Positions 1-8,385 of a stretch of DNA of 64,000 nucleotides are shown piece after piece. This DNA comes from Micromonospora halotolerans (GTDB lineage: Bacteria; Actinomycetota; Actinomycetes; Mycobacteriales; Micromonosporaceae), in the NCBI RefSeq assembly GCF_032108445.1, contig NZ_CP134876.1:2480001-2544000 (forward strand), written 5' to 3'. The first letter of the stretch is position 1, and every line of letters begins with the position of its first letter. The notes beneath the pieces are model-generated. The model ran no database searches. It saw only the letters and a program-made list of their open reading frames with translations, and was not told the origin of the DNA. A program made the position numbers and the translations under genes.

Positions 1-1047
1 CGCCTCGACCAGCCGGTCCCGGAACCGGGGGTCCACGAGCCGGTGGCGGTCGGCCGGTGAGGTCAGGTAGCCCACCTCGACCCGGACCGCGGGCATCCGG
101 GTCAGCCGCAGCAGGTCCCAGGTCTTGGCGTGGGTGCGGCAGTCCCGCAGCCCGGTGCGGGCCACGATCTCCCGCTGCACCAGCCCGGCCAGCCGCTCCC
201 CGGTGGCGGAGGTGACGCCGTTGTCGGTGCCGTAGTGGTAGGTGGCCACCCCGTCGGCCGCCGGGTTGGCGTGCCCGTCGGTGTGCAGGGAGATGAAGAC
301 GTCGGCGCCGAGGGAGTTGGCGAGCTGGGCGCGGTCCGCGTCCGGCAGGCAGGTCCGCGGGGACGGGCCCCGGGTGAGCTGCACGCGTACGCCGGCCGCG
401 GCGAGCCGCCCCTCCAGCCGGCTGGCCAGGTCGTGCACGAGGTCCGCCTCGGTCCAGCGCAGCGGGCCGTCGGGCACGACCACGCCCGGGTCGGTGCCGC
501 CGTGCCCCGGGTCGATGACCACGGTCCGCCCGACCAGGGTCGGGCCGGCCTGCCGGATGGCGTCGGACTCGCGGAGCCACTGCGGCCGCCCGCCGACCAC
601 CTTCCGGCCCAGGCGGCGCAGCGCGTTGATGGTGTGCGGACCACACGTCCCGTCCGGTTTCAACCCCATCTCCCGCTGGAACTGGGCTACCGCGCGGGAG
701 GTGCGGATGCCGTAGATGGCGTCGGCGCGGCCCGCGTCGTACCCCATCTCCAGGAGCCGTTCCTGGAGTGACCGGACGTCCTCGCCGGTCAGCGGCTCGG
801 GGACCGCGTGGTAGAGGGTGCGCGCGCCGAACCGCCAGCGGGCCGCGTCCAGCGCCTGCCAGGTCTCCGTGCCCACCCGCCCGTCCACGCTGAGGCCGCG
901 GGACTGCTGGAACGCCCGGACGGCGCGCTCGGTCTCCGCGTCGAACTCCTCGCCGCCGCGGCCGGCCGGGAGCAGCTCCAGGCCGGTGAGGACGGTGCGG
1001 ATCTCGGCCACCGCGGGTCCCCGGTCACCGGGTCGGATGGGACGCAC
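1..1047 (-). CDS. cwlM: CwlM-like N-acetylmuramoyl-L-alanine amidase homologue, cut by left edge
   Basis: My translation runs 349 codons from a GTG start at 1047 (GAGGGGGG ribosome site 6 nt upstream) to the window edge without a stop. Two peptidoglycan-binding (PG_binding_1) repeats lie at about residues 8-65 and 85-145. An Amidase_3 domain follows, with the zinc motif IDPGHGG at 178-184. There is no signal peptide. In Mycobacterium the homologue next to trxC/trxB2 (Rv3915) is a cytoplasmic protein which, once phosphorylated by PknB, stimulates MurA, so a regulatory rather than hydrolytic role is likely here. That role is inferred from family and gene order; the C-terminus lies outside the window. 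Confidence 0.85.
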   Translation of the reverse strand, partial: MRPIRPGDRGPAVAEIRTVLTGLELLPAGRGGEEFDAETERAVRAFQQSRGLSVDGRVGTETWQALDAARWRFGARTLYHAVPEPLTGEDVRSLQERLLEMGYDAGRADAIYGIRTSRAVAQFQREMGLKPDGTCGPHTINALRRLGRKVVGGRPQWLRESDAIRQAGPTLVGRTVVIDPGHGGTDPGVVVPDGPLRWTEADLVHDLASRLEGRLAAAGVRVQLTRGPSPRTCLPDADRAQLANSLGADVFISLHTDGHANPAADGVATYHYGTDNGVTSATGERLAGLVQREIVARTGLRDCRTHAKTWDLLRLTRMPAVRVEVGYLTSPADRHRLVDPRFRDRLVEA

Positions 1048-1115
1048 GATGACCCCCCTCTGCACGGACGCTGGCTGGCCGGAGACTCCGACGGAGGTGC
1101 TTCCCCGCTGGGGAG

Positions 1116-1144
1116 ACCTTACGGAGCGTACCGTGGCCGGTCAC
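1116..1144 (-). promoter_or_regulatory. possible cwlM promoter
   Basis: On the minus strand a GTGACC -35-like hexamer (1144-1139) is separated by 17 bp from TAAGGT (1121-1116), a TANNNT -10. It lies between the trxA terminator and the cwlM start, where a separate promoter would be needed. Judged by eye only. Confidence 0.35.
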
Positions 1145-1178
1145 CGGCGATTGTGGGTTCGCCGCAGGTCAGAAACGC

Positions 1179-1216
1179 GGAACCCCCGTCGCCCGGGTCG
1201 GGCGGACGGGGGTTCC
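1179..1216 (-). terminator. terminator after trxBA
   Basis: GGAACCCCCGTC (1179-1190) and GACGGGGGTTCC (1205-1216) form a perfect 12-bp stem with a 14-nt loop. It starts 20 bp beyond the trxA stop and should separate trxBA from cwlM. There is no T-run, as is usual in high-GC actinobacteria. Confidence 0.8.
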
Positions 1217-1235
1217 GGCGGTGTCGGGTGTCGGC

Positions 1236-1559
1236 TCAGAGCGCCGACTCGATGAGCTTGACCAGCTCACCCTTCGGCTTGGCGCCGGCGATGGACTGCA
1301 CCGGCTCGCCGTTCTTGAAGATGGTCAGGGTCGGCACGGACATCACCCGGTAGGTGCGCGCCGTCTCGGGGTTCTCGTCGATGTTGAGCTTGACGATGGT
1401 GACCTGGTCACCCATCTCGCCCGCGATCTCCTCCAGCAGCGGCGAGACCTTGCGGCACGGACCGCACCACTCCGCCCAGAAGTCGACCAGAACCGGCTTG
1501 TCGGACTTCAGCACGTCGCTCGCGAAGCTCGCGTCCGTGACCGCCTTGGTTGCTCCCAC
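1236..1559 (-). CDS. trxA: thioredoxin
   Basis: A 107-residue cytoplasmic thioredoxin of standard length. The redox motif WCGPC lies at about residues 31-35 in the context DFWAEWCGPCRKV, and the cis-proline loop SVPTLTIF is present. It reduces protein disulfides and is recycled by TrxB, encoded 39 bp upstream in the same operon. The GTG start has a strong GGAGGAGGGG site. Equivalent to Mycobacterium trxC by position next to trxB and cwlM. Confidence 0.97.
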   Translation of the reverse strand: MGATKAVTDASFASDVLKSDKPVLVDFWAEWCGPCRKVSPLLEEIAGEMGDQVTIVKLNIDENPETARTYRVMSVPTLTIFKNGEPVQSIAGAKPKGELVKLIESAL

Positions 1560-1597
1560 TATGAACCCCTCCTCCGGGACCTGTACGTGAAAATGTT

Positions 1598-2551
1598 TCA
1601 GCCTTGCAGGGTGGCGATGAAGCGCTCGGCGTCGAGCGCGGCGGCACAGCCCGTGCCGGCCGCCGTGATGGCCTGCCGGTAGATGTGGTCGACCACGTCA
1701 CCGGCGGCGAAGACACCCGGGATGCTGGTCCGGGTGCTCGGCGCCTGCACCTTCACGTACCCCTCGTCGTCGAGCTCCACCTGGCCGCGGAAGAGCTCGC
1801 TGCGCGGGTCGTGGCCGATCGCCACGAAGACGCCGGTGACGTCGAGCACCTTGCTCTCACCGCTGTGCACGTTGCGCAGCCGTACGCCGCTGACCTTGCC
1901 GTCCTCGCCGAGGATCTCCTCGATCACGCTGTTCCACTCGACCTTGATCTTCTCGTTGCCGAGGGCGCGAGCAGCCATGATCTTGCTGGCGCGGAACGAG
2001 TCGCGGCGGTGGATGATCGTCACCGACTCGGCGAACCGGGTGAGGAAGCTGGCCTCCTCCATCGCCGAGTCGCCGCCGCCGACCACCACGATGTGCTGGT
2101 TCCGGAAGAAGAAGCCGTCACAGGTCGCGCAGGACGACACCCCGTGGCCCAGGTACTCCTGCTCGCCCGGCACGCCCAGCGGGCGCCAGGCCGAGCCGGT
2201 GGAGAGGATGACCGCCTTGCTCCGGTAGGCGGTCTCGCCCACCCAGACGGTGCTCAACTCCGGCGAGCCGGTGTCACCGGTGTCCTTCAGCTCGACCCGG
2301 GTCACGTCGTCGGTGAGGAACTCGGCGCCGAACCGCTCGGCCTGCTTGCGCATGTTGTCCATCAGCTCGGGGCCGAGGATGCCGTCCGCGAAACCGGGGA
2401 AGTTCTCCACCTCGGTGGTGGTCATCAGCGCACCGCCGGACTGCACGCCCTCGATGACCAGCGGCTTGAGGTTGGCGCGCGCGGCGTAGACCGCCGCCGT
2501 GTAACCGGCCGGCCCGGAGCCGATGATGATCAGGTTGCGGACCTCGTCCAC
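1598..2551 (-). CDS. trxB: thioredoxin-disulfide reductase
   Basis: NADPH-dependent flavoprotein that regenerates reduced thioredoxin. The N-terminal FAD motif [12 protein letters not shown] is followed by the active-site pair in [10 protein letters not shown] (CATC), the NADPH motif [12 protein letters not shown] and the C-terminal FAD motif [12 protein letters not shown] prefer the GTG at 2551 (317 aa) because GGGAG precedes it at proper spacing and it starts just before the FAD motif. An in-frame GTG at 2590 would add 13 residues. First gene of the trxB-trxA operon, behind a SigR-type promoter. Confidence 0.97.
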   Translation of the reverse strand: MDEVRNLIIIGSGPAGYTAAVYAARANLKPLVIEGVQSGGALMTTTEVENFPGFADGILGPELMDNMRKQAERFGAEFLTDDVTRVELKDTGDTGSPELSTVWVGETAYRSKAVILSTGSAWRPLGVPGEQEYLGHGVSSCATCDGFFFRNQHIVVVGGGDSAMEEASFLTRFAESVTIIHRRDSFRASKIMAARALGNEKIKVEWNSVIEEILGEDGKVSGVRLRNVHSGESKVLDVTGVFVAIGHDPRSELFRGQVELDDEGYVKVQAPSTRTSIPGVFAAGDVVDHIYRQAITAAGTGCAAALDAERFIATLQG

Positions 2552-2644
2552 TGCCGTCTCCCGATGTGTGTGTTCGTCACCGGCGCGCACCGATGTCCGA
2601 TCCCGAGTGCCGACGGCTCAGCGGCGTCGGCACCTGACTTGCAG

Positions 2645-2671
2645 AACGTCATCGTACGAAGCGGGGATTCC
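2645..2671 (-). promoter_or_regulatory. SigR/SigH-type oxidative stress promoter of trxBA
   Basis: The minus strand reads GGAAT (2671-2667), a 19-nt spacer, then GTT (2647-2645). This matches the GGAAT-N18/19-GTT consensus of the disulfide-stress sigma factor SigR of Streptomyces (SigH of Mycobacterium), for which trxBA is a classic target. The -10 lies about 95 nt before the trxB start. Confidence 0.75.
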
Positions 2672-2730
2672 CGAGCCGGTCATCCGGTGGGTCACGTCAC
2701 GCGGCGGAACCCGCCCGGGTGACCGCGACC

Positions 2731-3699
2731 TCACCCTACCCGCGCGGTGAAGCGGGTGTCCGCGCCGGACCCGGGGACCCCGCACTCGGGTCCGCTCACC
2801 CAGGCCCAGCGGGCGCCGCCCCCGTCCGTGAAGGTCACCACCAGCGCCGGGCTGCCCCGGAACCGGGCGTAGTCGACCAGCTGGACGGCGAGCGGGCCGG
2901 CGCGGTGCTCCGCGCCGATCTCGGACAGGCAGCCGGCCAGCGCCTCGGGGCGTTCGAGCCGGTCCAGCCCGGTGGTCTCGAATACCCGGTGCTCGTCCTG
3001 ACCGCCCGCCGGGTTCGCCCGGTCGCTCGCCTTCGTCGAGGGCCCGGCGAACCCGCCCGGGATCCGGGCGATCGCGTCCGAGGTGTAGTCGGTGCCGCTG
3101 TGCAGGGCCGGCCCGGTGGTCTGGAACGGCCCGGCGGCCAGCGGAGCGGCACCGCCCTCGGCCCGGCTGCCCGCGCTGTCGGCCGTCCCGGTGATCCCGC
3201 CGGCACCCGCGTCGACCAGGTGGCTGACCCCGAACCCGACCGCGGTCACCGAGGCCGCGGCCAGCGCGACCGGACCGGCGAGCCGCGTCCAGCGCCGGGA
3301 GCGGCGCCCCGGCCCGGTGTTCCGGCCGGGCCGGCCCGTCACGCCGGCCGGATGGGCGCCGCGGCCGGGCTGTGCCGGCACGGCGGCCGGCGTCGAGCCG
3401 TGCTCGGGTGGGTCGGATGCCAGATCGCCCGTCGGGGCCGGGCCGGCGCCGGCGAGCGCCGCGGTGATCCGGTCCGCCACGGCCGGCGGCAGCTCCGGGC
3501 CGGGCTCGGCGGCCCAACCGGCCAGGTCCGCGTGGACCAGCTCGACCGCCCGGGCCAGGGCCGCGTACGCGTCGCCCCAGGTCGGGTCCTGCTCGACCAG
3601 CCGGGCGACGGTCGCCTGCTCCGGGGTGCCGTCCAGCGCCCCGCCGAGGTAGTCGGCGAGCAGGTCGTGGTCGACCTCGCTGAACTCCGGGGAAGTCAC
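2731..3699 (-). CDS. membrane anti-sigma factor partner of SigM
   Basis: A 322-residue protein whose GTG start overlaps the sigM stop as GTGA, behind a GGAGGAG site, so the two are translationally coupled. The N-terminal half is cytoplasmic and acidic, one membrane segment lies at about 141-163 after an Arg-rich stretch, and the rest would be extracellular. The usual zinc-binding HxxxCxxC motif of ZAS anti-sigma factors is not visible. It corresponds in position to Rv3912 (RsmA) of Mycobacterium, which inhibits SigM. The role is inferred mainly from synteny and topology. Confidence 0.75.
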   Translation of the reverse strand: MTSPEFSEVDHDLLADYLGGALDGTPEQATVARLVEQDPTWGDAYAALARAVELVHADLAGWAAEPGPELPPAVADRITAALAGAGPAPTGDLASDPPEHGSTPAAVPAQPGRGAHPAGVTGRPGRNTGPGRRSRRWTRLAGPVALAAASVTAVGFGVSHLVDAGAGGITGTADSAGSRAEGGAAPLAAGPFQTTGPALHSGTDYTSDAIARIPGGFAGPSTKASDRANPAGGQDEHRVFETTGLDRLERPEALAGCLSEIGAEHRAGPLAVQLVDYARFRGSPALVVTFTDGGGARWAWVSGPECGVPGSGADTRFTARVG

Positions 3700-4367
3700 G
3701 TCTCCTCCTGGCTGGCATCCCGCCGGGACCACCCCGACGTGGATCCGACGCCCTCGGGCGGCCGGGGGTTCCCACCGGTGACCCTGGGCACGTCCGGGGC
3801 CCCGTCGGAGCCGGTCCGCAGATGCCCGAGAAGCACGGCGAGCCGGGCCCGGCCCCGGGCGCACCGGCTTTTCACCGTCCCCTCGGCGACCCCGAGCATC
3901 CGGGCCACCTCGGCCACCGGATAGCCCTGCACGTCCACCAGGACCAGCGCGGCCCGCTGCTCGACCGGCAGCGCGGCGAGGGCCTGCCGGACCACCAGGG
4001 CGGTGTCGTGGTCCCGGGCCGGCGCGGCCGGCTCCACCCCGCCGGTGTGCCGGCCGGGCTCCCCGTCGGTGTGGACGCCGTCGGGCAGCGGGACCGTGGC
4101 GTGCGTCTGGCGCCGCCGGATCCGGTCCAGGCAGGCGTTGACCACGATCCGGTGCAGCCAGGTGGTGACCGCCGAGTCGCCCCGGAACCGGGCCGCGGCG
4201 CGGTGCGCTGACAGCAGCGCGTCCTGGAGGGCGTCGGCCGCCTCCTCGCGGTCGCCGACCGTCCGCAGGGCCACCGCCCAGAGCCGGTCCCGGTGCCGGT
4301 GGAACAGCTCGGTGAAGGCGTCCCGGTCGCCGGCGACGTGCGCCCGTAGCAGGTCGAGGTCGGACAT
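3696..4367 (-). CDS. sigM: ECF RNA polymerase sigma factor SigM
   Basis: Region 2 (about residues 5-75, with DALQDALLSAHRAAARFRG and TWLHRIVVNACLDRIRR) and region 4 (LPVEQRAALVLVDVQGYPVAEVARMLGVAEGTVKSR) of a group 4 sigma factor are clear. The downstream anti-sigma gene overlaps it by 4 bp. Position between the pseudokinase/murJ pair and trxB matches SigM of Mycobacterium and Streptomyces. The start is uncertain: ATG 4367 (223 aa) keeps region 2 near the N-terminus, ATG 4427 would add 20 low-complexity residues, and neither has a convincing ribosome site. Confidence 0.9.
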   Translation of the reverse strand: MSDLDLLRAHVAGDRDAFTELFHRHRDRLWAVALRTVGDREEAADALQDALLSAHRAAARFRGDSAVTTWLHRIVVNACLDRIRRRQTHATVPLPDGVHTDGEPGRHTGGVEPAAPARDHDTALVVRQALAALPVEQRAALVLVDVQGYPVAEVARMLGVAEGTVKSRCARGRARLAVLLGHLRTGSDGAPDVPRVTGGNPRPPEGVGSTSGWSRRDASQEET

Positions 4368-4470
4368 CCCGGCCGGCGGGCCGTCACCGGTCGCCGGCCC
4401 GGGCGCACGCCCACCGCGACCCGCCATCACCACGTCCGGCGGAGGTGGTGCACCGGGTGCGGCGTACGGC

Positions 4471-6084
4471 TCACGAGCCCTGGACCGTGATTTCCTGGAC
4501 GCCGAGCTTCCAGCCGCCGCCGCCCTCCTTCTCCGGCAGCTCGGTGATCCAGAAGAGGAGGTACTGGTACTTCTCCTCCGGGTTGAACCCGTCGAAGACC
4601 ATCGTGGTGCCGTCGTGGTCCTCGAACGGCTGCCCGATGCGCTCGGTGTAGGCGGCGACGAGCTGCGTGTCACCCGAGGAACTGGACGGGAACTCCTTCT
4701 TGCCCGCGCGCAGCTCGGCGGAGGCGCCGGTGGACGACAGGGTGGCCTGGATCGCCTTGACCGTGTGCGGGGCACCGAGGTCGATCCAGATCCCCATGCC
4801 GTCCTTCAGGCCGCCGAACTTGCCGTTGTTCCGGTAGCTCTGGGTCTCCCAGCCCTCGTTCGGGTCACCGTCGATGACCTTCTCGGCGTCCCGCACCTCG
4901 GCGCGGTCCCGGCTGTCCGGGTCGATGATCCGGACATCCTGGATGTTGAGCTTGCGGACCGGGGCCGCCGGCACGCTGGTGCCGCCGGCGGCGGGCGCGC
5001 TGCTGGACGGCTGCCCCACCGGCTCCTTGCCCTGGTCCTTGTCGTCGCCGAGGGCGTTGATGCCGATGAGCAGCCCGACCAGGGCCACCGCCAGCAGAGC
5101 GGCGATGCCCAGGGCGACCTTCCGACCGCCGGCCGCGGCCAGCGGCGAGGGCTCGTCCTCGGTGTCGGCCGTGAAGCGCAGCGGACCGGCCTGCTCCAGG
5201 AAGTGCTCGTCGGCGGGGATGTCGAGCCGGTTCAGCTCGGCCGACAGGACATCGGACGAGGGCGGGGCGATCTCCGGGTCGAGCAGGTCCATGGTGAGGT
5301 CGTCGAGGTACGCCGGCACCCCGGCGCGCACCTGACGGGGGGCGGCGATGGCGCCGCCGGCGTCCCGGACGGCGTCGGGAAGGGCGGCGCGGCCGTGGCC
5401 GGCGGTGGCGCCGTGCAACGGGGCCTCGCCGTGCGGCCAGTGGCCGGTGAGGGCGAAGTAGAGCACCCCGCCGACCGCCCGCAGGTCGTTCTCCTGACTG
5501 TCGGCCCCGTCGGTGCGCGCGTCGGCCAGCACCACGCGGCCGTCGTCGCTGATCATCACGGTGCCGGGGTGGACGTTGCCGTGGACCATGCCGGTGGCGT
5601 GCACGGCGGCGAGGGCGCTGGCGACGGCGCTGCCGATGGCCGTGGCCCGGGCCGGGTCCATCGGACCGTCGGCGGTCACCATCTCGCGCAGCGACTGCCC
5701 GTCCACCCATTCGCGGACCACGTAGGCCCGGTCGGCCTCGTCGATCGCGTCGTAGACGCCGACCAGGTTGGGGTGGATCACCCGGCTGGCCGCGACGGCC
5801 GCCTGGAGCATCTCGGTGGCGGAATCGCCACCCGGGTAGCGGAGGACCACCGCGACCGGTCGGCGCAGCACGACGTCGACCCCGCGCCAGACCAGCCGGC
5901 CCGCGCTGTCGTTGTTGATGTGCTCGACCAGCTCATACCGCTCGGCCAGGACCTCACCGACCGCGGGAGCACCGAAGGTCGCGACCGGCGGAGAGGTCTC
6001 CTCCGCCTCCTGACCCTCGCCGACCTGGGTCACCCGTCCTCCCTCGGTGATCGTGTCGATCGATGGACCCGTGCTGCTGGGCAT
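4471..6084 (-). CDS. membrane pseudokinase, MurJ-associated
   Basis: A 537-residue protein with a kinase-like fold at about residues 44-300, one membrane helix at 322-345, and an extracellular C-terminal domain resembling a galactose-binding/discoidin fold (IWIDLGAPHTVKAIQATLS). Catalytic residues are missing: the beta-3 lysine is valine (RRPVAVVLR), the HRD motif is HGN (168-170) and DFG is not recognisable (LADA). In M. tuberculosis the same architecture is the C-terminal part of MviN (Rv3910), where the phosphorylated pseudokinase recruits FhaA. Here it is a separate gene downstream of murJ, presumably doing the same job in trans. Confidence 0.85.
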   Translation of the reverse strand: MPSSTGPSIDTITEGGRVTQVGEGQEAEETSPPVATFGAPAVGEVLAERYELVEHINNDSAGRLVWRGVDVVLRRPVAVVLRYPGGDSATEMLQAAVAASRVIHPNLVGVYDAIDEADRAYVVREWVDGQSLREMVTADGPMDPARATAIGSAVASALAAVHATGMVHGNVHPGTVMISDDGRVVLADARTDGADSQENDLRAVGGVLYFALTGHWPHGEAPLHGATAGHGRAALPDAVRDAGGAIAAPRQVRAGVPAYLDDLTMDLLDPEIAPPSSDVLSAELNRLDIPADEHFLEQAGPLRFTADTEDEPSPLAAAGGRKVALGIAALLAVALVGLLIGINALGDDKDQGKEPVGQPSSSAPAAGGTSVPAAPVRKLNIQDVRIIDPDSRDRAEVRDAEKVIDGDPNEGWETQSYRNNGKFGGLKDGMGIWIDLGAPHTVKAIQATLSSTGASAELRAGKKEFPSSSSGDTQLVAAYTERIGQPFEDHDGTTMVFDGFNPEEKYQYLLFWITELPEKEGGGGWKLGVQEITVQGS

Positions 6085-6513
6085 GTGGCTTCCCGCTCTG
6101 CCTTGGCTGGAACCGGCAGACCGGTGTCGACGCCCGCGTCGGCACCCGCCGTGCCCGTCGAGAGTGACCTTACCCGGGATGCCCGGTTCTCCGACATGTC
6201 ATCTTCCCGCCCGAGTCGGTGGGACGCCAGTGACCGTGGGGATCGGCCGGGTAACGACCCGGCCGGGTCACGTCGCTGGGACACGCACGCCCAATCTAGA
6301 TGTTGACGGCAAGTAGTCGGCGCAGGGGCGCACCGGTGTGGCGGCCTCCGTGACGCGGTTGGATTTCCCCTGCTCCGGCCGGTCACCCTCAGCCGTACGG
6401 CTGGTTGTCCACAGGCCGAGAGGCCCATTGGGCGGGGGAACCCTGAGTTATCCACAGCCGTATCCCCAGGCTGGTGATCGTCGTTCACCGTCCGTCATCG
6501 GCGCTGGTCGAGG
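6085..6513. other. 429-bp gap between murJ and the pseudokinase
   Basis: No credible gene was seen. The stretch is less GC-rich than its neighbours around 6290-6470 and carries two consensus DnaA boxes. It must also contain the pseudokinase promoter, which I could not place. Confidence 0.6.
6405..6456 (+). promoter_or_regulatory. pair of DnaA boxes
   Basis: TTGTCCACA at 6405-6413 is the actinobacterial DnaA box consensus and TTATCCACA at 6448-6456 is the general consensus. Both are in the same orientation, 43 bp apart. They are well outside oriC, so they may titrate DnaA or affect transcription of the neighbouring cell-wall genes. Confidence 0.6.
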
Positions 6514-8253
6514 TCATCGCCCGAGCCGGCGGCGGACCATACCGACCACCTCGGTGATCTCGCCGATGCGCAGCACCATGGCCAGCCCGAGGTACGTCAC
6601 GCCGATCACCGCGCCGCCGATCACCAGCTGGGCCGCGGCGGCGAGCCAGCTCAGGTGCGCCGGGTCGCCGGGGAGCACCTTCACCACGAGCAGGCCGACC
6701 AGCGCGGCGCCCAACGCGGCGAGCACCACCCGGCCCATGGTCCGCATGATCCCGCCCAGCCCGATCCGGCCCACCCGCGGCCGCAGCAGCAGCGCCGAGA
6801 CGACCGCCGCCGCCACGTACGAGATCGCGTTGCCGAGCATCATGCCCGCCGCCGCGAAGGTGGCCGAGAAGGCCAGGTAGAGGCCCACCTGGAGGAGCAC
6901 CCGCAGGGCCACCACCGGGATGTTGACCAGGGCCGGGGTGCGGGTGTCCGGCAGCGCGTAGAAGGCGAAGGTGAAGAGCTGGCTGATCGAGAACGGCACC
7001 AGGCCGACCGCCGCCACCAGCAGCACGGTCGAGGTGGCCACGGCGTTGTCGCCGGTGAAGGCGCCGTACCGGAAGACCACCACCGAGATCGGGCCGGCCA
7101 GCACCGCGTAGCAGACCGCGACGGGAGCGAGCACCGCGGTGACCATCCGGGTGCCCCGGGACAGGTCGGCGGTGACGTCGTGGAACCGGCCGTCGGCGGC
7201 GGCCCCGCTCATCCGGGGCATCAGCGCGGTGATGATCGAGACGGCGATGATGCCGTGCGCCATCATCAGCAGCAGGAAGACGTTGTTGTAGATCAGCAGA
7301 CCGGCGCTGTCCTCGCCGGCCGCCCGGGTGAGCAGGTTGACCACCACGAAGAGGCCGAGCTGGTTGACCGCGACGTAGCAGAACATCCAGGCGCCGAGCT
7401 GGGCCAGCTCGCGCAGCCCCAGCTCCCGGAAGTCGAAGCGCAGCTTCCACCGGAAGCCGACCTTGCGCAGGGCCGGCAGCAGGCCGGCCGCCTGGACCGC
7501 CACGCCGAGCAGGGCACCGCCGCCGACGAGCAGGATCTGCCCCCAGCCCATGTCCTCCGGCCGGATCGCCTCCGCGCCGTAGACCAGGATGTAGAGGCCG
7601 AAAGCGCCGATCACCACGAGGTTGTTGAGGATCGGCGCCCACATCGGGGCGGCGAAGTGCCCCCGGGTGTTCAGCACCGCGGCGATCAGCGCGCTCAGGC
7701 CGGTGAAGAACAGCATCGGCAGCATGAGGTAGGACAGGTTGGTGACCAGGCCCGTGTAGTTCGCATCCTTGCCGCTGGCGTAGAGCGCCGTGAGCACCGG
7801 CGCGCCGGCCATGGCGATCAGCGCGGCGGCGGCCAGGGCGAGCACCGCCAGGGTCAGCAGCCGCTGGGCGTACGCCTCGCCCCGGTCCGGGTCGGTCTTG
7901 CGGCGGCGGACCAGCACCGGGATCAGCACGCTGGTGAGCACGCCGCCGAGCAGGAACTCGTAGACCTGGTTCGGCAGGAACTGGGCGGTGGTGAAGACGT
8001 TGCCCACGAGGTTGCCCAGGGCCGCCCCGACCATCAGGTTGCGGACGAAGCCGGTGCCCCGGCTGACCAGGCTGCCGACCGCCATCACCGCGCTGTTCGC
8101 CGCGGCGCTGGTCTCCGCCACCACCTCCTGGGGCGGCGCGGTGGCCTCGACCCCCGGCTGGTTCAGCGGCTCCGCCGAGATGAAGGTGGCGCCGTCGGCC
8201 GGCGGCAGGCCGTCGCCGTGCGCGTTCGCGCTGCGGTAGAGCCCGCCGCTCAT
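6514..8253 (-). CDS. murJ: lipid II flippase MurJ (MviN)
   Basis: A 579-residue polytopic membrane protein of the MOP superfamily that moves lipid II across the membrane for peptidoglycan synthesis. The signature N-terminal segment SLVSRGTGFVRNLMVGAALG follows a short cytoplasmic tail, and about 14 hydrophobic segments follow. It ends where a normal MurJ ends, unlike the Mycobacterium protein, which continues into a pseudokinase; that part is the next gene downstream. ATG 8253 gives a hydrophilic 55-residue N-terminus that may be somewhat too long. Confidence 0.95.
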   Translation of the reverse strand: MSGGLYRSANAHGDGLPPADGATFISAEPLNQPGVEATAPPQEVVAETSAAANSAVMAVGSLVSRGTGFVRNLMVGAALGNLVGNVFTTAQFLPNQVYEFLLGGVLTSVLIPVLVRRRKTDPDRGEAYAQRLLTLAVLALAAAALIAMAGAPVLTALYASGKDANYTGLVTNLSYLMLPMLFFTGLSALIAAVLNTRGHFAAPMWAPILNNLVVIGAFGLYILVYGAEAIRPEDMGWGQILLVGGGALLGVAVQAAGLLPALRKVGFRWKLRFDFRELGLRELAQLGAWMFCYVAVNQLGLFVVVNLLTRAAGEDSAGLLIYNNVFLLLMMAHGIIAVSIITALMPRMSGAAADGRFHDVTADLSRGTRMVTAVLAPVAVCYAVLAGPISVVVFRYGAFTGDNAVATSTVLLVAAVGLVPFSISQLFTFAFYALPDTRTPALVNIPVVALRVLLQVGLYLAFSATFAAAGMMLGNAISYVAAAVVSALLLRPRVGRIGLGGIMRTMGRVVLAALGAALVGLLVVKVLPGDPAHLSWLAAAAQLVIGGAVIGVTYLGLAMVLRIGEITEVVGMVRRRLGR

Positions 8254-8370
8254 CTACCAGCCTCCAAGGGGTACGTCAGAGCCGGGCCTCGCCGGTCCCG
8301 CCCAACCGAGACCTTAGTCAACCTCGGTCCGTTACCCGCGCCCGGCGCAGGAGATGCGGTCCGGGACCGA

Positions 8371-8376
8371 TAGGCT
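8371..8376 (+). promoter_or_regulatory. -10 box of leaderless pcnA transcript
   Basis: TAGGCT ends 9 nt before the pcnA ATG and no ribosome site is seen, the layout of a leaderless actinobacterial mRNA. Confidence 0.5.
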
Positions 8377-8385
8377 GGCGATCCC

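Noticed and set aside
1587..1600. TGAAA-ATG-TTTCA as a parS centromere site
   Set aside because: It resembles parS half-sites, but in the wrong orientation and spacing for GTTTCACGTGAAAC. A single half-site GTTTCACGT at 61715 is also insufficient.
4003..6306. 767-codon open frame opposite sigM and the pseudokinase
   Set aside because: Antisense shadow; the minus-strand products have clear family features and coupled starts.
6030..6488. 152-codon minus-strand frame upstream of the pseudokinase
   Set aside because: It overlaps the pseudokinase start in another frame and runs through the DnaA boxes; no family features.
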